A DNA stretch of 5,622 nt from the NCBI GenBank assembly GCA_900552605.1, contig USAR01000109.1, positions 1-5,622 on the forward strand, read 5' to 3'. Position 1 is the stretch's first letter. Each line of letters starts with the position of its first letter. The translations under genes and the position numbers were made by a program. This stretch comes from an uncultured Oscillospiraceae bacterium. Lineage in GTDB: Bacteria; Bacillota; Clostridia; Oscillospirales; Acutalibacteraceae. Below the pieces are notes generated by a model that was not told the DNA's origin, made no database searches, and saw nothing but the letters and a program-made list of their open reading frames with translations. Shown in pieces: positions 5,543 to 5,622 of this stretch.

Positions 5543-5570
5543 AGCCCCTCAACCGTATGATTGAGGGGCT
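5543..5570 (-). terminator. Intrinsic terminator of the upstream minus-strand gene
   Basis: AGCCCCTCAA (5543-5552) and TTGAGGGGCT (5561-5570) form a perfect 10-bp stem with an 8-nt loop. On the minus strand it is followed by GTTTCT, a short and imperfect T-tract. It starts 23 nt after the predicted stop of the upstream gene (5594-5596) and insulates the dockerin operon from it. Confidence 0.8.
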
Positions 5571-5593
5571 TTAAACATAATTAATTTATCGTT

Positions 5594-5622
5594 TTATTCG
5601 TTTTCGGTTTCTTTTTTCTCGT
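5594..5622 (-). CDS. Probable C-terminal tail of an upstream gene (partial)
   Basis: On the minus strand, in the frame with codons from 5620, the window edge reads GAG AAA AAA GAA ACC GAA AAC GAA TAA, giving a charged tail EKKETENE and a stop at 5594-5596. Purine-rich charged tails of this kind are common at bacterial protein ends, and a strong terminator follows at the expected distance. Too little is present to name a product, and the other frames also end in stops nearby (for example TAA at 5585-5587), so the frame is tentative. Confidence 0.4.

Overview
The window looks like chromosomal DNA from an anaerobic, plant- or host-glycan-degrading Clostridia, most likely a Ruminococcus/Oscillospiraceae relative. 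The reasons are its moderate-to-low GC (estimated by eye), strong AGGAG-type ribosome binding sites, two secreted proteins with type I dockerin repeats, and a ROK sugar kinase and a rhamnulokinase close by. The genus is an inference. Every supported gene is on the minus strand, so transcription runs from high to low coordinates. No RNA gene, mobile element or CRISPR array was seen.

Reading in the direction of transcription: positions 5594-5622 hold the probable last codons of an upstream gene, followed by a strong hairpin terminator (5543-5570). A regulatory stretch follows with a perfect 8-4-8 inverted repeat (5485-5504) and a near-consensus sigma-A promoter (-35 at 5434-5439, -10 at 5411-5416). 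This promoter should drive two secreted proteins. The first is a 174-aa dockerin protein with no catalytic domain (4854-5378). The second is a 568-aa SGNH/GDSL hydrolase with the same N-terminal module and an internal dockerin (3102-4808). The two N-terminal halves are clear paralogues.

After a 142-base gap with two candidate promoters and an inverted repeat, an intracellular sugar-handling block begins: a ROK-family sugar kinase lacking the usual zinc-binding cysteines (1985-2959), a GmhA-like SIS-domain sugar-phosphate isomerase (1256-1888), an unrecognised 261-aa membrane protein (462-1247) whose ribosome binding site overlaps the SIS stop codon, and the first 145 residues of a rhamnulokinase (1-436, cut by the window edge).

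A plausible joint role is extracellular deacylation of a glycan by the dockerin-bearing esterase, then uptake and phosphorylation/isomerisation of the released sugars, including L-rhamnulose, in the cytoplasm. The substrate of the ROK-SIS pair and the role of the membrane protein cannot be read from the sequence. They are the most interesting unknowns here.
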